DNA from: Winogradskyella sp.
GTDB taxonomy: Bacteria; Bacteroidota; Bacteroidia; Flavobacteriales; Flavobacteriaceae
Direction of reading: 5' to 3'
Assembly: GCF_028282165.1 (NCBI RefSeq)
Contig: NZ_JANQIM010000033.1
Coordinates: 1 to 64,000 of the forward strand
Length of the DNA: 64,000 bases
Position numbers and translations under genes: made by a program. The notes under the pieces were generated by a model that saw only the letters and a program-made list of their open reading frames with translations, did not search any database and was not told where the DNA came from. Position 1 is the first letter of the stretch. Every line of letters begins with the position of its first letter. Positions 55,971 to 64,000 of the stretch are shown in pieces.

Positions 55971-56114
55971 ATGCTTAGTTATATTGGACCTGGATTAGGA
56001 CTTGGAACATTACTTATTATTATATTCATTTTGCTATTGGTAATTTTTGCCTTTGGAGTAGTGTTATGGATTCCGATCAAACGATTTTTTCGTAATCTAT
56101 TTAAGAAAGGATAA
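55971..56114 (+). CDS. 47-residue single-span membrane protein
   Basis: A 47-residue frame starts 12 nt after the ASST-type stop and ends in a TAATG overlap with the next gene. It begins MLSYIGPGLGLGTL, continues with a long hydrophobic helix (LLIIIFILLLVIFAFGVVLW, ~14-33), and ends in a basic tail (IPIKRFFRNLFKKG). The tight packing on both sides and the codon use support translation. I do not know the family. It may anchor or couple the two flanking enzymes. Confidence 0.75.
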   Translation: MLSYIGPGLGLGTLLIIIFILLLVIFAFGVVLWIPIKRFFRNLFKKG

Positions 56115-57508
56115 TGCTTTATTTTATTATTGCAGGTGTAGCGGGTGTTATTTTGGCTACACTAATTATAGTACTCAGAAAAGTATTTTTTGAGATGCTA
56201 GAGGCCTCTGTAGGGCTTGCCAATGAAGTACTCTCTAAAGAAGATGAGAACATAAAGCAAAGTAAATTAATAGCTGCCCTAAAGCGGATGCTCATTTCTT
56301 TAGGTAAAACTATAGGTGCCTTCATACTTATTTTTGGTGGTACCATATCGCCTATGATTGCTTATGGCTTTTTTAGTGGTATACCTTTTGAAAATCTAGA
56401 CTTTAGCTCTGCATGGTTTTGGGTGAGCTTATCAATCGGTAGTATTCTCCCTTTTGTTTTTAAGAAAAAGAAAAAGGTTGAAAATTACTCTGAAGCTTCT
56501 ATGCTTTTACATAAATTGATTCTAAACAATTACAATTTATCTAAGTTTCTTTTTTCGTTTGATAAAAAATTCAAGAAAGGTGAAAAGGTCAGCGATAATT
56601 CAAACTTTTTAATTGTATCTGGTTTAGCGAGAGCAGGCACCACAAGTTTAACCGATCAACTTTTTAAAGCCGGATCGTTTAGCTCCTTGGATTATTCTAA
56701 TATGCCCTTTCTTTTAGCGCCAAACCTTTGGAAAAAACTTTACAATCCAAAAAAAGCTCAACTTAAAGAGCGAAAGCATGGTGATAAAATGATGTTTGGC
56801 CTTAATACCATAGAAGCTTTAGAGGAATATTTTTTCAAGGCGTTTTTAAATGACAGCTTCATTAACGAAACTACACTTACCAAACACGATATTGATCAGG
56901 AGGTCTATGACAACTATCTTAAATACCAATCTTTGGTAAGGACAAGTAATGATCATTTATACTTGTCTAAAAACAATAACCTTATCTTAAGGTATCCTTC
57001 ATTGCGTGCTTTGAATAAAGATTTTAAAGCCATTTTCCTATTTCGTAAACCGGAGGAACATGCTCATTCCCTATTGAACCAGCATTTAAGGTTTTCTGAT
57101 TTTCAGCATGACGATGATGATAATTTTATTGAAACCTACATGAATTGGTTAGCGCATCATGAGTTTGGAGGCAATCATAAGGTATTTAGTTTTGAAGATA
57201 CCCCTAAAGCTATCGAGTATGACCGAGATAAACTTGACTATTGGCTGGCTGTTTGGCTCAATTATTACAACTATTTGCTGACTTTAGATGATTCTGAATT
57301 TATGCTTTTAGAATATGAAGATTATCTTCAGACACCAAAAGAGGTCTTAACATATCTGGAAGGCGAAATGAATATGAGTTTTGATTATTCTAACGTAAAA
57401 CCTTTCAGCAATAAGAAGACCATAGACACTTCAGGTTGTGATGCTGAATTATTAAAGGCAACAAGTAAAACTTACGCTGCCTTAAGACAGCGAAAAGTTT
57501 CCTTTTAG
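56114..57508 (+). CDS. membrane-anchored PAPS-type sulfotransferase
   Basis: The 464-residue protein has membrane helices at ~3-22, 66-88 and 97-117. Its soluble sulfotransferase domain starts at residue 164. The 5'-phosphosulfate loop is LIVSGLARAGTTSLTDQLF (RAGTTSL at 173-179), and the 3'-phosphate site is AIFLFRKPEEHAHSLLNQ (Arg311, Ser319). It should transfer sulfate from PAPS to a membrane-linked or glycan acceptor facing the cytosol. It is the last gene of the cassette with the ASST-type gene; no PAPS synthesis genes are in the window. Confidence 0.88.
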   Translation: MLYFIIAGVAGVILATLIIVLRKVFFEMLEASVGLANEVLSKEDENIKQSKLIAALKRMLISLGKTIGAFILIFGGTISPMIAYGFFSGIPFENLDFSSAWFWVSLSIGSILPFVFKKKKKVENYSEASMLLHKLILNNYNLSKFLFSFDKKFKKGEKVSDNSNFLIVSGLARAGTTSLTDQLFKAGSFSSLDYSNMPFLLAPNLWKKLYNPKKAQLKERKHGDKMMFGLNTIEALEEYFFKAFLNDSFINETTLTKHDIDQEVYDNYLKYQSLVRTSNDHLYLSKNNNLILRYPSLRALNKDFKAIFLFRKPEEHAHSLLNQHLRFSDFQHDDDDNFIETYMNWLAHHEFGGNHKVFSFEDTPKAIEYDRDKLDYWLAVWLNYYNYLLTLDDSEFMLLEYEDYLQTPKEVLTYLEGEMNMSFDYSNVKPFSNKKTIDTSGCDAELLKATSKTYAALRQRKVSF

Positions 57509-57550
57509 TTTTTTTACAATTCCGTGATTAATTGAATAAAGAATAGATTA

Positions 57551-59398
57551 CTATTCTACAGTTACAGATTTTGCTAGGTTTCTTGGCTGATCTACATTTT
57601 TACCTAACATTACTGCGATATGATATGATAGCAATTGTAAAGGTATGGTAGTAAGTAATGGAGTAAGACATTCTATGGTTTCTGGAACTTCAATAACGTG
57701 ATCTGCTAATTCCTTAACACTCTTATCGCCTTTAGTGACTATACCAATGATTTTACCTTTTCTAGATTTTATTTCCTGAATATTACTTACTACTTTTTCG
57801 TAGTGTCCTTTTTTGGTAGCAATCACTACAACTGGCATTTGTTCGTCAATAAGTGCAATAGGCCCATGCTTCATTTCTGCAGCTGGGTAACCTTCAGCAT
57901 GAATATATGAAATTTCCTTGAGTTTTAATGCGCCTTCTAAAGCCACTGGGAAGTTAAAACCACGTCCTAGATATAAGAAATTAGTAGCATCCTTGTAGAT
58001 GTCGGAAATGGTTTGAACATAAGCATCAGATTTTAATGCTTCTTCTACTTTACCTGGTATCAATTCCAATTCTATCAGGTGATGTCTAAACTCGGAGCTA
58101 GAGATAGTTCCTTTAGCTCGAGCTAAACGCAACGCCATTAAAGTAAGTACAGTGATCTGAGTAGTAAATGCTTTTGTAGAGGCTACGCCTATCTCTGGAC
58201 CAGCATGTGTATAAGCACCAGCATCGGTTTCTCGAGCAATTGATGAACCAACCACATTACATACACCAAATACAAAAGCACCTCTTGATTTGGCAAGCTT
58301 AATGGCAGCTAGAGTATCAGCTGTTTCACCAGATTGGGAAATGGCTATTACAATATCTTTTTCAGTAATAACTGGATTTCTATATCTAAACTCTGACGCA
58401 TATTCAACTTCAACAGGAATTCGTGCTAAATCTTCGAAAATATATTCTGAAACCAAACCAGCATGCCATGAGGTCCCACAAGCTACAACAATAATTCGAT
58501 CAGCAGCTAAGAACTTTTTCATGTTGTCTTCTACTCCCGCGAGTTTTACCATTGCTTCTTTACTGAGCAATCGTCCTCTAAAGGTGTCTAGTATAGCCTC
58601 AGGTTGCTCATAGATTTCTTTTAGCATAAAATGGTCGTACCCACCTTTTTCAATCTGTTCGAGATTAAGCTGAAGTTCCTGAATATAGGGATCGACTAAG
58701 GCATCATTCTTAATTTTTCTAATTTTAACCTCTTTGCCTCTTCTTACAATGGCCATCTCTTCATCTTCGAGGTAAATGGCATTCTTTGTAAACTCTATAA
58801 AAGGAGATGCATCACTGGCAATGAAAAATTCATCTTCTCCTATACCAATAGCCAGAGGACTACCTAATCTAGCTACTACAATTTCATTTGGTTTGTTCTT
58901 ATCAAAAACGGCTATGGCATAAGCGCCAACAACTTGATTTAAAGCAATTTGAACAGCTTTGCCTAGTTTTATGTCCTCATTCTTTTTTACATCTTCAATG
59001 AGATTAACCAATACTTCGGTATCCGTATCCGATTTGAAGGTGTAGCCACGCTTAATCAACTCTTTTTTTAAGGCATCATAATTTTCAATGATCCCATTGT
59101 GAATTATGACTAAATCACCTGAGTTAGAATAATGTGGATGAGAATTAATATCATTGGGTACGCCGTGCGTAGCCCATCGTGTATGTCCTATCCCCAAAGA
59201 ACCGATAGTAGAAATTTCACTTTCTAACTTTTCTTTAAGGTCAGAGACTTTTCCTTTGGTTTTTGAAAGTTTAATATCGCTACCGTCGTATAGTGCAATA
59301 CCTGCACTGTCATAACCACGATATTCTAGTCTTTGAAGCCCTTTAATTATTATAGGATAGGCCTCTCGATGGCCAATATATCCAACAATCCCACACAT
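57551..59398 (-). CDS. glmS: glutamine-fructose-6-phosphate aminotransferase
   Basis: The 615-residue enzyme makes glucosamine-6-phosphate for UDP-GlcNAc, cell wall and lipopolysaccharide. The glutaminase begins MCGIVGYIGHREAYP with the N-terminal Cys nucleophile (Cys2). GIGHTRWATHG, ISQSGETADTLAAIKLAK and the C-terminal PRNLAKSVTVE complete the two SIS domains. It is the last gene of the glgA-like/DUF4270/glmS operon; the gap to DUF4270 is 10 nt. Confidence 0.98.
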   Translation of the reverse strand: MCGIVGYIGHREAYPIIIKGLQRLEYRGYDSAGIALYDGSDIKLSKTKGKVSDLKEKLESEISTIGSLGIGHTRWATHGVPNDINSHPHYSNSGDLVIIHNGIIENYDALKKELIKRGYTFKSDTDTEVLVNLIEDVKKNEDIKLGKAVQIALNQVVGAYAIAVFDKNKPNEIVVARLGSPLAIGIGEDEFFIASDASPFIEFTKNAIYLEDEEMAIVRRGKEVKIRKIKNDALVDPYIQELQLNLEQIEKGGYDHFMLKEIYEQPEAILDTFRGRLLSKEAMVKLAGVEDNMKKFLAADRIIVVACGTSWHAGLVSEYIFEDLARIPVEVEYASEFRYRNPVITEKDIVIAISQSGETADTLAAIKLAKSRGAFVFGVCNVVGSSIARETDAGAYTHAGPEIGVASTKAFTTQITVLTLMALRLARAKGTISSSEFRHHLIELELIPGKVEEALKSDAYVQTISDIYKDATNFLYLGRGFNFPVALEGALKLKEISYIHAEGYPAAEMKHGPIALIDEQMPVVVIATKKGHYEKVVSNIQEIKSRKGKIIGIVTKGDKSVKELADHVIEVPETIECLTPLLTTIPLQLLSYHIAVMLGKNVDQPRNLAKSVTVE

Positions 59399-59408
59399 AG
59401 GTTAATTT

Positions 59409-61106
59409 TTAGTTGTTTGGTTCGGTGTAAAATATTTCTAAATACACTTTTTTACTTTCATCTTCAGTGTTATTGCCATGCAATACTGTACCTCTTGGTG
59501 ACATTACTGAACTTATCGGTGACCGTAAATCAGAATCGTCGGCTGTTTGTACTTCTCTCTGCACTGATGGGCCTTCTAAATTTACATTTAAGGAAACGGA
59601 TAAACCTAACTCTACATTAGTTGAATCCCTCAATAAGAGATTGTTTAAGTGTTCAGTAAGTCTAAATTTATATTTAATGCCATCTCCATTTGGCTCATCA
59701 TTAACACGTTGTAAAGGACCAAGATGGTTCAATTTTGAAAACGAAGGTAAAGTATTATTGGTTATGTCTATAAAAAAATCTGTCAATGGTGCTTTATTAT
59801 CTATATCATACAAGTATAGGCGGTCTGGTTCACCACCGTTAACCATATCCTGATCTACGTAAAAAACTAAATTGGCTTCATTAATTAAACGTTTGGCTCT
59901 AACAAATTTACCTTCTGCGTCTGTTTCAACAAATTCGTTCTTCCATTCTTCAAAAGTATTCATTGTGTCGTCATCATCATCTAAATCCTCACCATTAAAC
60001 AACTTTATTCTAGCTATTGAACCTTCACCACCTTTTAAGAACAGCCGTGCATCACCAGTATCGGGATCACCATCTGGAATAGACATATTAAAATCATTGT
60101 CTAAAAAGTTAATGCTATTACCAGCAAATCTCATCTCAAATGATGCCTGTTCCCTTGCGGTCTCATCGTCTGTGGTAGATTCTGTTAATCTTGAGTAATA
60201 AATGGTAATATTGGTAGCAGTAGAAGCCATACTGAGAAAAAGAAAACTACCCGTATCATTGATGGTTTCTGCCTTAAAGTAAAGCCCTCTAAAATATTCC
60301 AAGAAATTGTTTTCGTTGCTGAGTACAGCCTGTTCTTGTTGATTTATAATTTTGTCTTGCCAAAATGTTGGCTCTAACATAATTCTCATTCCAGGAGGTA
60401 ATCTAGTGATGGAAGCTTCTACTTCTTCATCTTCTTCTTCAGGAGGCTCCGGACCTCTTAAAATGTAGCCCTCATCATTGATTTCTATTATATTATCAAC
60501 AACAAACATATTGCCTTCATCATCATAGTCTACAAATGTTAACTCTTGATGTTCTAGAGCAGCATCTGAAATCATTTCAGTAGGTGATGCAGATCTATTT
60601 GAGAAATAAGCTTGTCTTTCGCTAAACTCACCGTTAGGGTCAAAATCCCTAATGAAATAGTTGCTCTCGTAAAGGCTTAGGCTTATAGGTTCCATACCTA
60701 TGATTGAATCGACATCGTAGATTATGTTCTCATCTTCGTCTATTTCTGTGATACTAAAAAAATAAGGGATATATAAAGCAACAGAGTCTATTTGTACATC
60801 ATCACCAAAATCAGGTGCATAGTTAGTTAGAGTCAATTGGGTTACAAAATCAGATTCTACTCTTCCGTAGGTTTCATCATCATACAGGCCAAGTGTGTTA
60901 AGAACTAGACCATTGGTCTGTACTGGTCCAAGCGTATTGGTGTATGTAATAATGTCGTACGTGTCATCTACAATGTCAAAGTTGGTTGCAACACCATCGT
61001 TTATAGCATCCGATTCTAATGTTGAAAAATCATTGTCACATGCAATAAAGCTTAGTGTTATGAGTATAAATACTAAAATTTGAAGGGCTATCTTATTTCT
61101 TTTCAT
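59409..61106 (-). CDS. DUF4270 lipoprotein
   Basis: The 565-residue protein begins with a lipoprotein signal (LVFILITLSFIACDND, Cys23). It has the DUF4270 pattern of long Asp/Glu-rich beta-domains (DGVATNFDIVDDTYDIITYTNTLGPVQTNGLVLNTLGLYDD in pieces), found in Flavobacteriia next to glmS and panC. It is outer-membrane anchored and of unknown function. The gaps to glgA-like (8 nt) and glmS (10 nt) show co-transcription. Confidence 0.88.
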   Translation of the reverse strand: MKRNKIALQILVFILITLSFIACDNDFSTLESDAINDGVATNFDIVDDTYDIITYTNTLGPVQTNGLVLNTLGLYDDETYGRVESDFVTQLTLTNYAPDFGDDVQIDSVALYIPYFFSITEIDEDENIIYDVDSIIGMEPISLSLYESNYFIRDFDPNGEFSERQAYFSNRSASPTEMISDAALEHQELTFVDYDDEGNMFVVDNIIEINDEGYILRGPEPPEEEDEEVEASITRLPPGMRIMLEPTFWQDKIINQQEQAVLSNENNFLEYFRGLYFKAETINDTGSFLFLSMASTATNITIYYSRLTESTTDDETAREQASFEMRFAGNSINFLDNDFNMSIPDGDPDTGDARLFLKGGEGSIARIKLFNGEDLDDDDDTMNTFEEWKNEFVETDAEGKFVRAKRLINEANLVFYVDQDMVNGGEPDRLYLYDIDNKAPLTDFFIDITNNTLPSFSKLNHLGPLQRVNDEPNGDGIKYKFRLTEHLNNLLLRDSTNVELGLSVSLNVNLEGPSVQREVQTADDSDLRSPISSVMSPRGTVLHGNNTEDESKKVYLEIFYTEPNN

Positions 61107-61114
61107 GGGTTGTA

Positions 61115-61927
61115 TTAACCGTTAAGGACTCTATTTTTGTAAAACTCTGTGTAAGGGTCGGCAAACTCTTCTATAGGATGGAAATCTAAAACAGGTTTTG
61201 TTAATTCACTTATGTAATTATCTAATTCCTTAGGCAATTCTTGAGAGCCTCTAATTACAGCATCAGAATTATCTATTGCTATTTTCATTAAGTTAATATA
61301 ATTGGGCTTTTCAAGTAGATTAATAGCTTCTCCATCCAAGTCGTCGAATCTAACTTTATCTATCATTCCTTTATCTAACGTGCCATCAAAGTTTTGATTG
61401 TACACTGAGGTGACAATTTTACTTTCGGTAAATAAAGGCTCGGTTTTATAGAACTCTTTCAGATAGAGTGGTAATAATGATGCTAGCCAACCATTAACAT
61501 GTATAATGTCTGGTGCCCAATTGAGTTTTTTTACTGTTTCTATTACACCTTTAGCAAAGAAAATTGCGCGCTCATCATTATCCGAGAATAAGTTGCCATC
61601 TTCATCCGTTAAGGTGGCTTTTCTCTTAAAATACTCTTCATTATCGATAAAGTAAACTTGAATACGCTCCTTAGGTATTGACGCCACTTTAATAATCAAT
61701 GGCATGTCTAGATCGTTAATAACAAGATTAATCCCAGAAAGTCGTATTACTTCGTGCAGCTGATGCCTTCTTTCATTAATGTTGCCAAAACGAGGCATAA
61801 ATATACGTATCTGGCCTCCTTGCTTGTTTACCATTCTTGGAGCTTCAAATGACATTGAAGAAATCTCTGTTTCTGGCAAATATGGAACGACCTCTGATGA
61901 CACGTATAATATTCGTTTATCTTTCAT
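61115..61927 (-). CDS. glycogen/starch-synthase N-domain protein, degenerate
   Basis: The 270-residue protein matches only the N-terminal Rossmann domain of GT5 glycogen synthase (RILYVSSEVVPYLPETEISSMSFEAPRMVNKQGGQIRIFMPRFGNI). The C-terminal GT-B half is absent, and the ADP-glucose-binding KTGG motif expected near residues 15-18 is replaced by LPET. It cannot be a normal glycogen synthase. The gene is intact and heads an operon with DUF4270 and glmS, so a conserved non-canonical role (binding or regulatory) is likely. Confidence 0.85.
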   Translation of the reverse strand: MKDKRILYVSSEVVPYLPETEISSMSFEAPRMVNKQGGQIRIFMPRFGNINERRHQLHEVIRLSGINLVINDLDMPLIIKVASIPKERIQVYFIDNEEYFKRKATLTDEDGNLFSDNDERAIFFAKGVIETVKKLNWAPDIIHVNGWLASLLPLYLKEFYKTEPLFTESKIVTSVYNQNFDGTLDKGMIDKVRFDDLDGEAINLLEKPNYINLMKIAIDNSDAVIRGSQELPKELDNYISELTKPVLDFHPIEEFADPYTEFYKNRVLNG

Positions 61928-61965
61928 AAATCTGCTGCTTTTGAAAATTAAGAGTAAAAAACATG

Positions 61966-61973
61966 CAAAATTA
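61966..61973 (-). promoter_or_regulatory. -7 box of the glgA-like/DUF4270/glmS operon
   Basis: Minus strand TAATTTTG, 38 nt before the ATG of the glgA-like gene. Confidence 0.5.
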
Positions 61974-61979
61974 CAAAAA

Positions 61980-62012
61980 TTTGTGCAGATTGCCAGTAAA
62001 ATATTATGTTTG
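61980..62012 (+). promoter_or_regulatory. promoter of panC-panD
   Basis: TTTG at 61980-61983, 21 nt, then TATGTTTG at 62005-62012. It lies 24 nt before the panC TTG and rules out the upstream frame start at 61779. Confidence 0.65.
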
Positions 62013-62036
62013 CACGCGTTAATTTTTGTTACTGCC

Positions 62037-62888
62037 TTGAAAGTTTTTCATAATAAATCCGAATTATCTCACTACATAGATCAATTAAAAGTTAATGGTA
62101 AATCTATTGGCTTTGTACCTACTATGGGGGCACTTCATAAAGGACATTTGTCCTTGGTTAAAAAAGCAATGAGTAAAAACAATGTTGTTGTGGTTAGTAT
62201 TTTTGTAAATCCAACACAATTCGATAATCAAGAAGACCTTATTAAATATCCCAGGACTCTTGAAGCCGACGTATTGCTTCTTAAGGCATTAAATGCCAGG
62301 GGGATCATAGTCTATTCGCCTACGGTAAGAGATATATATGGCGACAATGTACGGTCTCAATCATTTGAGTTTGATGGTCTGGAGCATGAGATGGAAGGTG
62401 CCTTTAGACAAGGGCATTTTGATGGCGTAGGAACCATAGTAAAACGACTCTTCGAAATTGTAAAACCAGATAGGGCCTATTTTGGAGAGAAAGATTTTCA
62501 GCAATTGCAAATCATTAAAAAGCTCGTTGAGCTTTACAACATTCCTGTTAAAGTAATTGGTTGCCCAATCCACAGAGCATCAGATGGTTTGGCCATGAGT
62601 TCTAGAAACACAAGACTGACAAAAGAACATAGAAAAGCCGCACCATTTATCTATAAAACACTAAAGTCTGCCAAAATTAAATTTGGCACAAAAAGTGCTA
62701 ACTCTGTATTGGAATGGGTTGATAAGCAATTCAAAAAACAACCACTCTTAGAACTAGAGTATTTTATTATTGCAGATACAGAAACCTTAAAGCCAGTAAA
62801 ACGTAAATCAACAAAAAAGACATATAGAGCATTTATAGCTGCATATGCAGGAGATATAAGACTTATAGACAATATCGCCTTAAATTAA
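62037..62888 (+). CDS. panC: pantoate-beta-alanine ligase
   Basis: The 283-residue enzyme joins pantoate and beta-alanine, the last step of pantothenate synthesis. [19 protein letters not shown] carries His34 and His37 of the HIGH-like site. [17 protein letters not shown] and [16 protein letters not shown] complete the substrate and ATP sites. No ATG precedes the catalytic motif, so the start is the TTG at 62037, 24 nt after the promoter. panD follows after 13 nt. Confidence 0.96.
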   Translation: MKVFHNKSELSHYIDQLKVNGKSIGFVPTMGALHKGHLSLVKKAMSKNNVVVVSIFVNPTQFDNQEDLIKYPRTLEADVLLLKALNARGIIVYSPTVRDIYGDNVRSQSFEFDGLEHEMEGAFRQGHFDGVGTIVKRLFEIVKPDRAYFGEKDFQQLQIIKKLVELYNIPVKVIGCPIHRASDGLAMSSRNTRLTKEHRKAAPFIYKTLKSAKIKFGTKSANSVLEWVDKQFKKQPLLELEYFIIADTETLKPVKRKSTKKTYRAFIAAYAGDIRLIDNIALN

Positions 62889-62901
62889 TTATCTTTGCCT
62901 C

Positions 62902-63252
62902 ATGCAAATTCAAGTTGTAAAATCTAAGATACATCGCGTTAAATGTACAGGCGCAGACCTTAATTACATTGGTAGTATAACCATTGATGAAGATTTAATG
63001 GATGCTGCCAATATCATACAAGGTGAGAAAGTTCAGATTGTGAACAACAATAATGGTGAACGTTTAGAAACCTATTGTATACCTGGTCCTCGAAATAGTG
63101 GTGAGATCACCCTTAATGGTGCGGCCGCACGTAAGGTTGCTGTTGGTGATGTTTTAATCTTAATCACTTACGCTTTTATGGATATTGAAGATGCTAAAGT
63201 GTTTAAACCATCTTTGGTTTTTCCGGATGAGGCTACCAATCTTCTAAAATAA
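62902..63252 (+). CDS. panD: aspartate 1-decarboxylase
   Basis: The 116-residue pro-enzyme makes beta-alanine from aspartate. The self-cleavage site that gives the pyruvoyl group is Gly24-Ser25 in [16 protein letters not shown]. The length is that of the usual proenzyme. It lies 13 nt after panC, so the two last supply steps of pantothenate are in one operon. Confidence 0.97.
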   Translation: MQIQVVKSKIHRVKCTGADLNYIGSITIDEDLMDAANIIQGEKVQIVNNNNGERLETYCIPGPRNSGEITLNGAAARKVAVGDVLILITYAFMDIEDAKVFKPSLVFPDEATNLLK

Positions 63253-63257
63253 ACTTT

Positions 63258-64000
63258 TTGAGTAGCTCAAAATCCATCCTAAAAGTTGTACTGCCTTTAC
63301 TGTTAGGAATAGCACTTGTTTGGTACTCCTTATCTCAAATTTCAGTGTCAAAGCTTGTAGAGTATTTTAAAGACGCTAATTATTTTTGGGTGTTTCTCGG
63401 AACAAGTCTTGGAATATTGAGTCACACATCAAGGGCTTATCGCTGGTTATTTATGGCAGAACCTTTAGGTTATAAGCCTAAGTTTACAAATAGCTTCATG
63501 GCGGTATATTCAGCTTATCTCATTAATCTTACCATTCCTAGGGCAGGAGAAGTGGCACGAGCATCTATTCTTGCTAATTATGAAAATGTTCCTTTTGAAA
63601 AAGGATTTGGGACCATAGTTGCAGAAAGAGTTGCTGATACTATTATGCTACTCTTAATCATTGGTGTTGCGCTTATTGTAAAGTTTGATTTTATCTACGA
63701 CGACCTCATGAAGAAGTTCAATCCTTCGTCATTAATAATTATGATGACTGCCTTACTGATCGTTGTTTCGGGAGTTTATTTTTTCATCAAAAAAAGCGCC
63801 TCAAAGTTTGCCTTAAAAGTTAGGAACTTTATCAATGGTCTTATAGAAGGTGCCCTAAGTATTTTTAAAATGAAAAAAAAGTGGGCGTTCATTTTTCATA
63901 CGGTATTTATATGGGTGATGTATGTTTTGATGTTTTATGTCACCACAAAGGCTTTACCAGAGTTAAGTGGCATTTCTATAGGAGCGGTTTTAATAGGTTT
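63258..64000 (+). CDS. lysylphosphatidylglycerol synthase/UPF0104-like membrane protein, partial
   Basis: An open frame of 247 codons from TTG at 63258 runs off the right edge. It starts MSSSKSILKVVLPLLLGIALVWYSLS and has several membrane helices, with SHTSRAYRWLFMAEPLGY and NLTIPRAGEVARASILANYENV, which are the hallmarks of the LPG-synthase/flippase-like (UPF0104) family. These act in lipid or lipid-linked sugar flipping. The next ATG is about 65 codons in and would lose two helices, so TTG is the likely start. The gene starts 6 nt after panD. Confidence 0.85.
   Translation, partial: MSSSKSILKVVLPLLLGIALVWYSLSQISVSKLVEYFKDANYFWVFLGTSLGILSHTSRAYRWLFMAEPLGYKPKFTNSFMAVYSAYLINLTIPRAGEVARASILANYENVPFEKGFGTIVAERVADTIMLLLIIGVALIVKFDFIYDDLMKKFNPSSLIIMMTALLIVVSGVYFFIKKSASKFALKVRNFINGLIEGALSIFKMKKKWAFIFHTVFIWVMYVLMFYVTTKALPELSGISIGAVLIG

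Noticed and set aside
61779..62036. 86 extra N-terminal codons for panC
   Set aside because: They overlap the glgA-like gene on the other strand and contain the panC promoter; the PanC family starts near the TTG at 62037.

Overview
The window looks like a stretch of chromosome from a marine-type member of the Flavobacteriaceae (Bacteroidota). It is AT-rich and has no rRNA, tRNA, CRISPR array, phage or insertion sequence that I can see. The lineage call rests on several things. There are secreted proteins with type IX secretion (T9SS) sorting tails, a PorZ homologue, TonB-dependent receptors with carboxypeptidase-regulatory-like N-termini and DUF4270 lipoproteins. Promoters have a TAnnTTTG -7 box, often with a TTTG element 17-21 nt upstream. 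Many genes start with TTG or lie so close to the -7 box that the mRNA may be leaderless. I cannot fix the genus.

Layout. 1-6.3 kb: envelope proteins (a large secreted plug-like protein, an OmpA/glycine-zipper lipoprotein, a lipocalin) and metG. 6.3-18 kb: housekeeping and accessory genes, including an S66 LD-carboxypeptidase, a serine hydrolase with an AraC-type regulator, YraN, a YicC-gmk-nadD operon, a thioesterase, an acetyltransferase, an EamA exporter with an ArsC-like protein, a Na+/H+ antiporter and a DUF3298 lipoprotein. 18-33 kb: cystathionine gamma-synthase, a THC0290_0291-type surface protein, glutamate dehydrogenase, PorZ-recO, a hemin-type TonB receptor, a 1643-residue T9SS-exported protein and recX. 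33-42.7 kb: a dispersed biotin region (bioF-DUF2007-bioD, bioA, a beta-ketoacyl synthase, bioB) into which a flotillin/NfeD-like membrane pair is inserted. 42.7-49.7 kb: umuC-umuD, a large VCBS/ASPIC-UnbV lipoprotein and atpD-atpC. 49.9-57.5 kb: a TonB receptor/GDSL lipase pair, divergent from a compact three-gene cassette. 57.5-64 kb: glgA-like/DUF4270/glmS operon, divergent from panC-panD and a flippase-like membrane protein cut by the right edge.

The best candidate for an undescribed system is the cassette at 54654-57508. It encodes an arylsulfate-sulfotransferase-fold (ASST) protein that keeps the whole His/His/Arg/His catalytic set, an unlisted 47-residue membrane protein, and a membrane-anchored PAPS-type sulfotransferase. 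The genes are 12 nt apart and then share a TAATG junction. This joins the two unrelated enzymatic routes for sulfate transfer in one operon, and the operon diverges from a TonB receptor/lipase pair. Function is inference; the catalytic motifs and gene packing are visible in the sequence.

Other points worth attention: a conserved-looking glycogen synthase N-domain without its ADP-glucose-binding motif; a ketoacyl synthase with an intact Cys-His-His triad in the biotin region; REP-like repeats that flank bioD-DUF2007 and change the bioA start call; several perfect palindromes in promoter regions; and a series of convergent genes with overlapping 3' ends.
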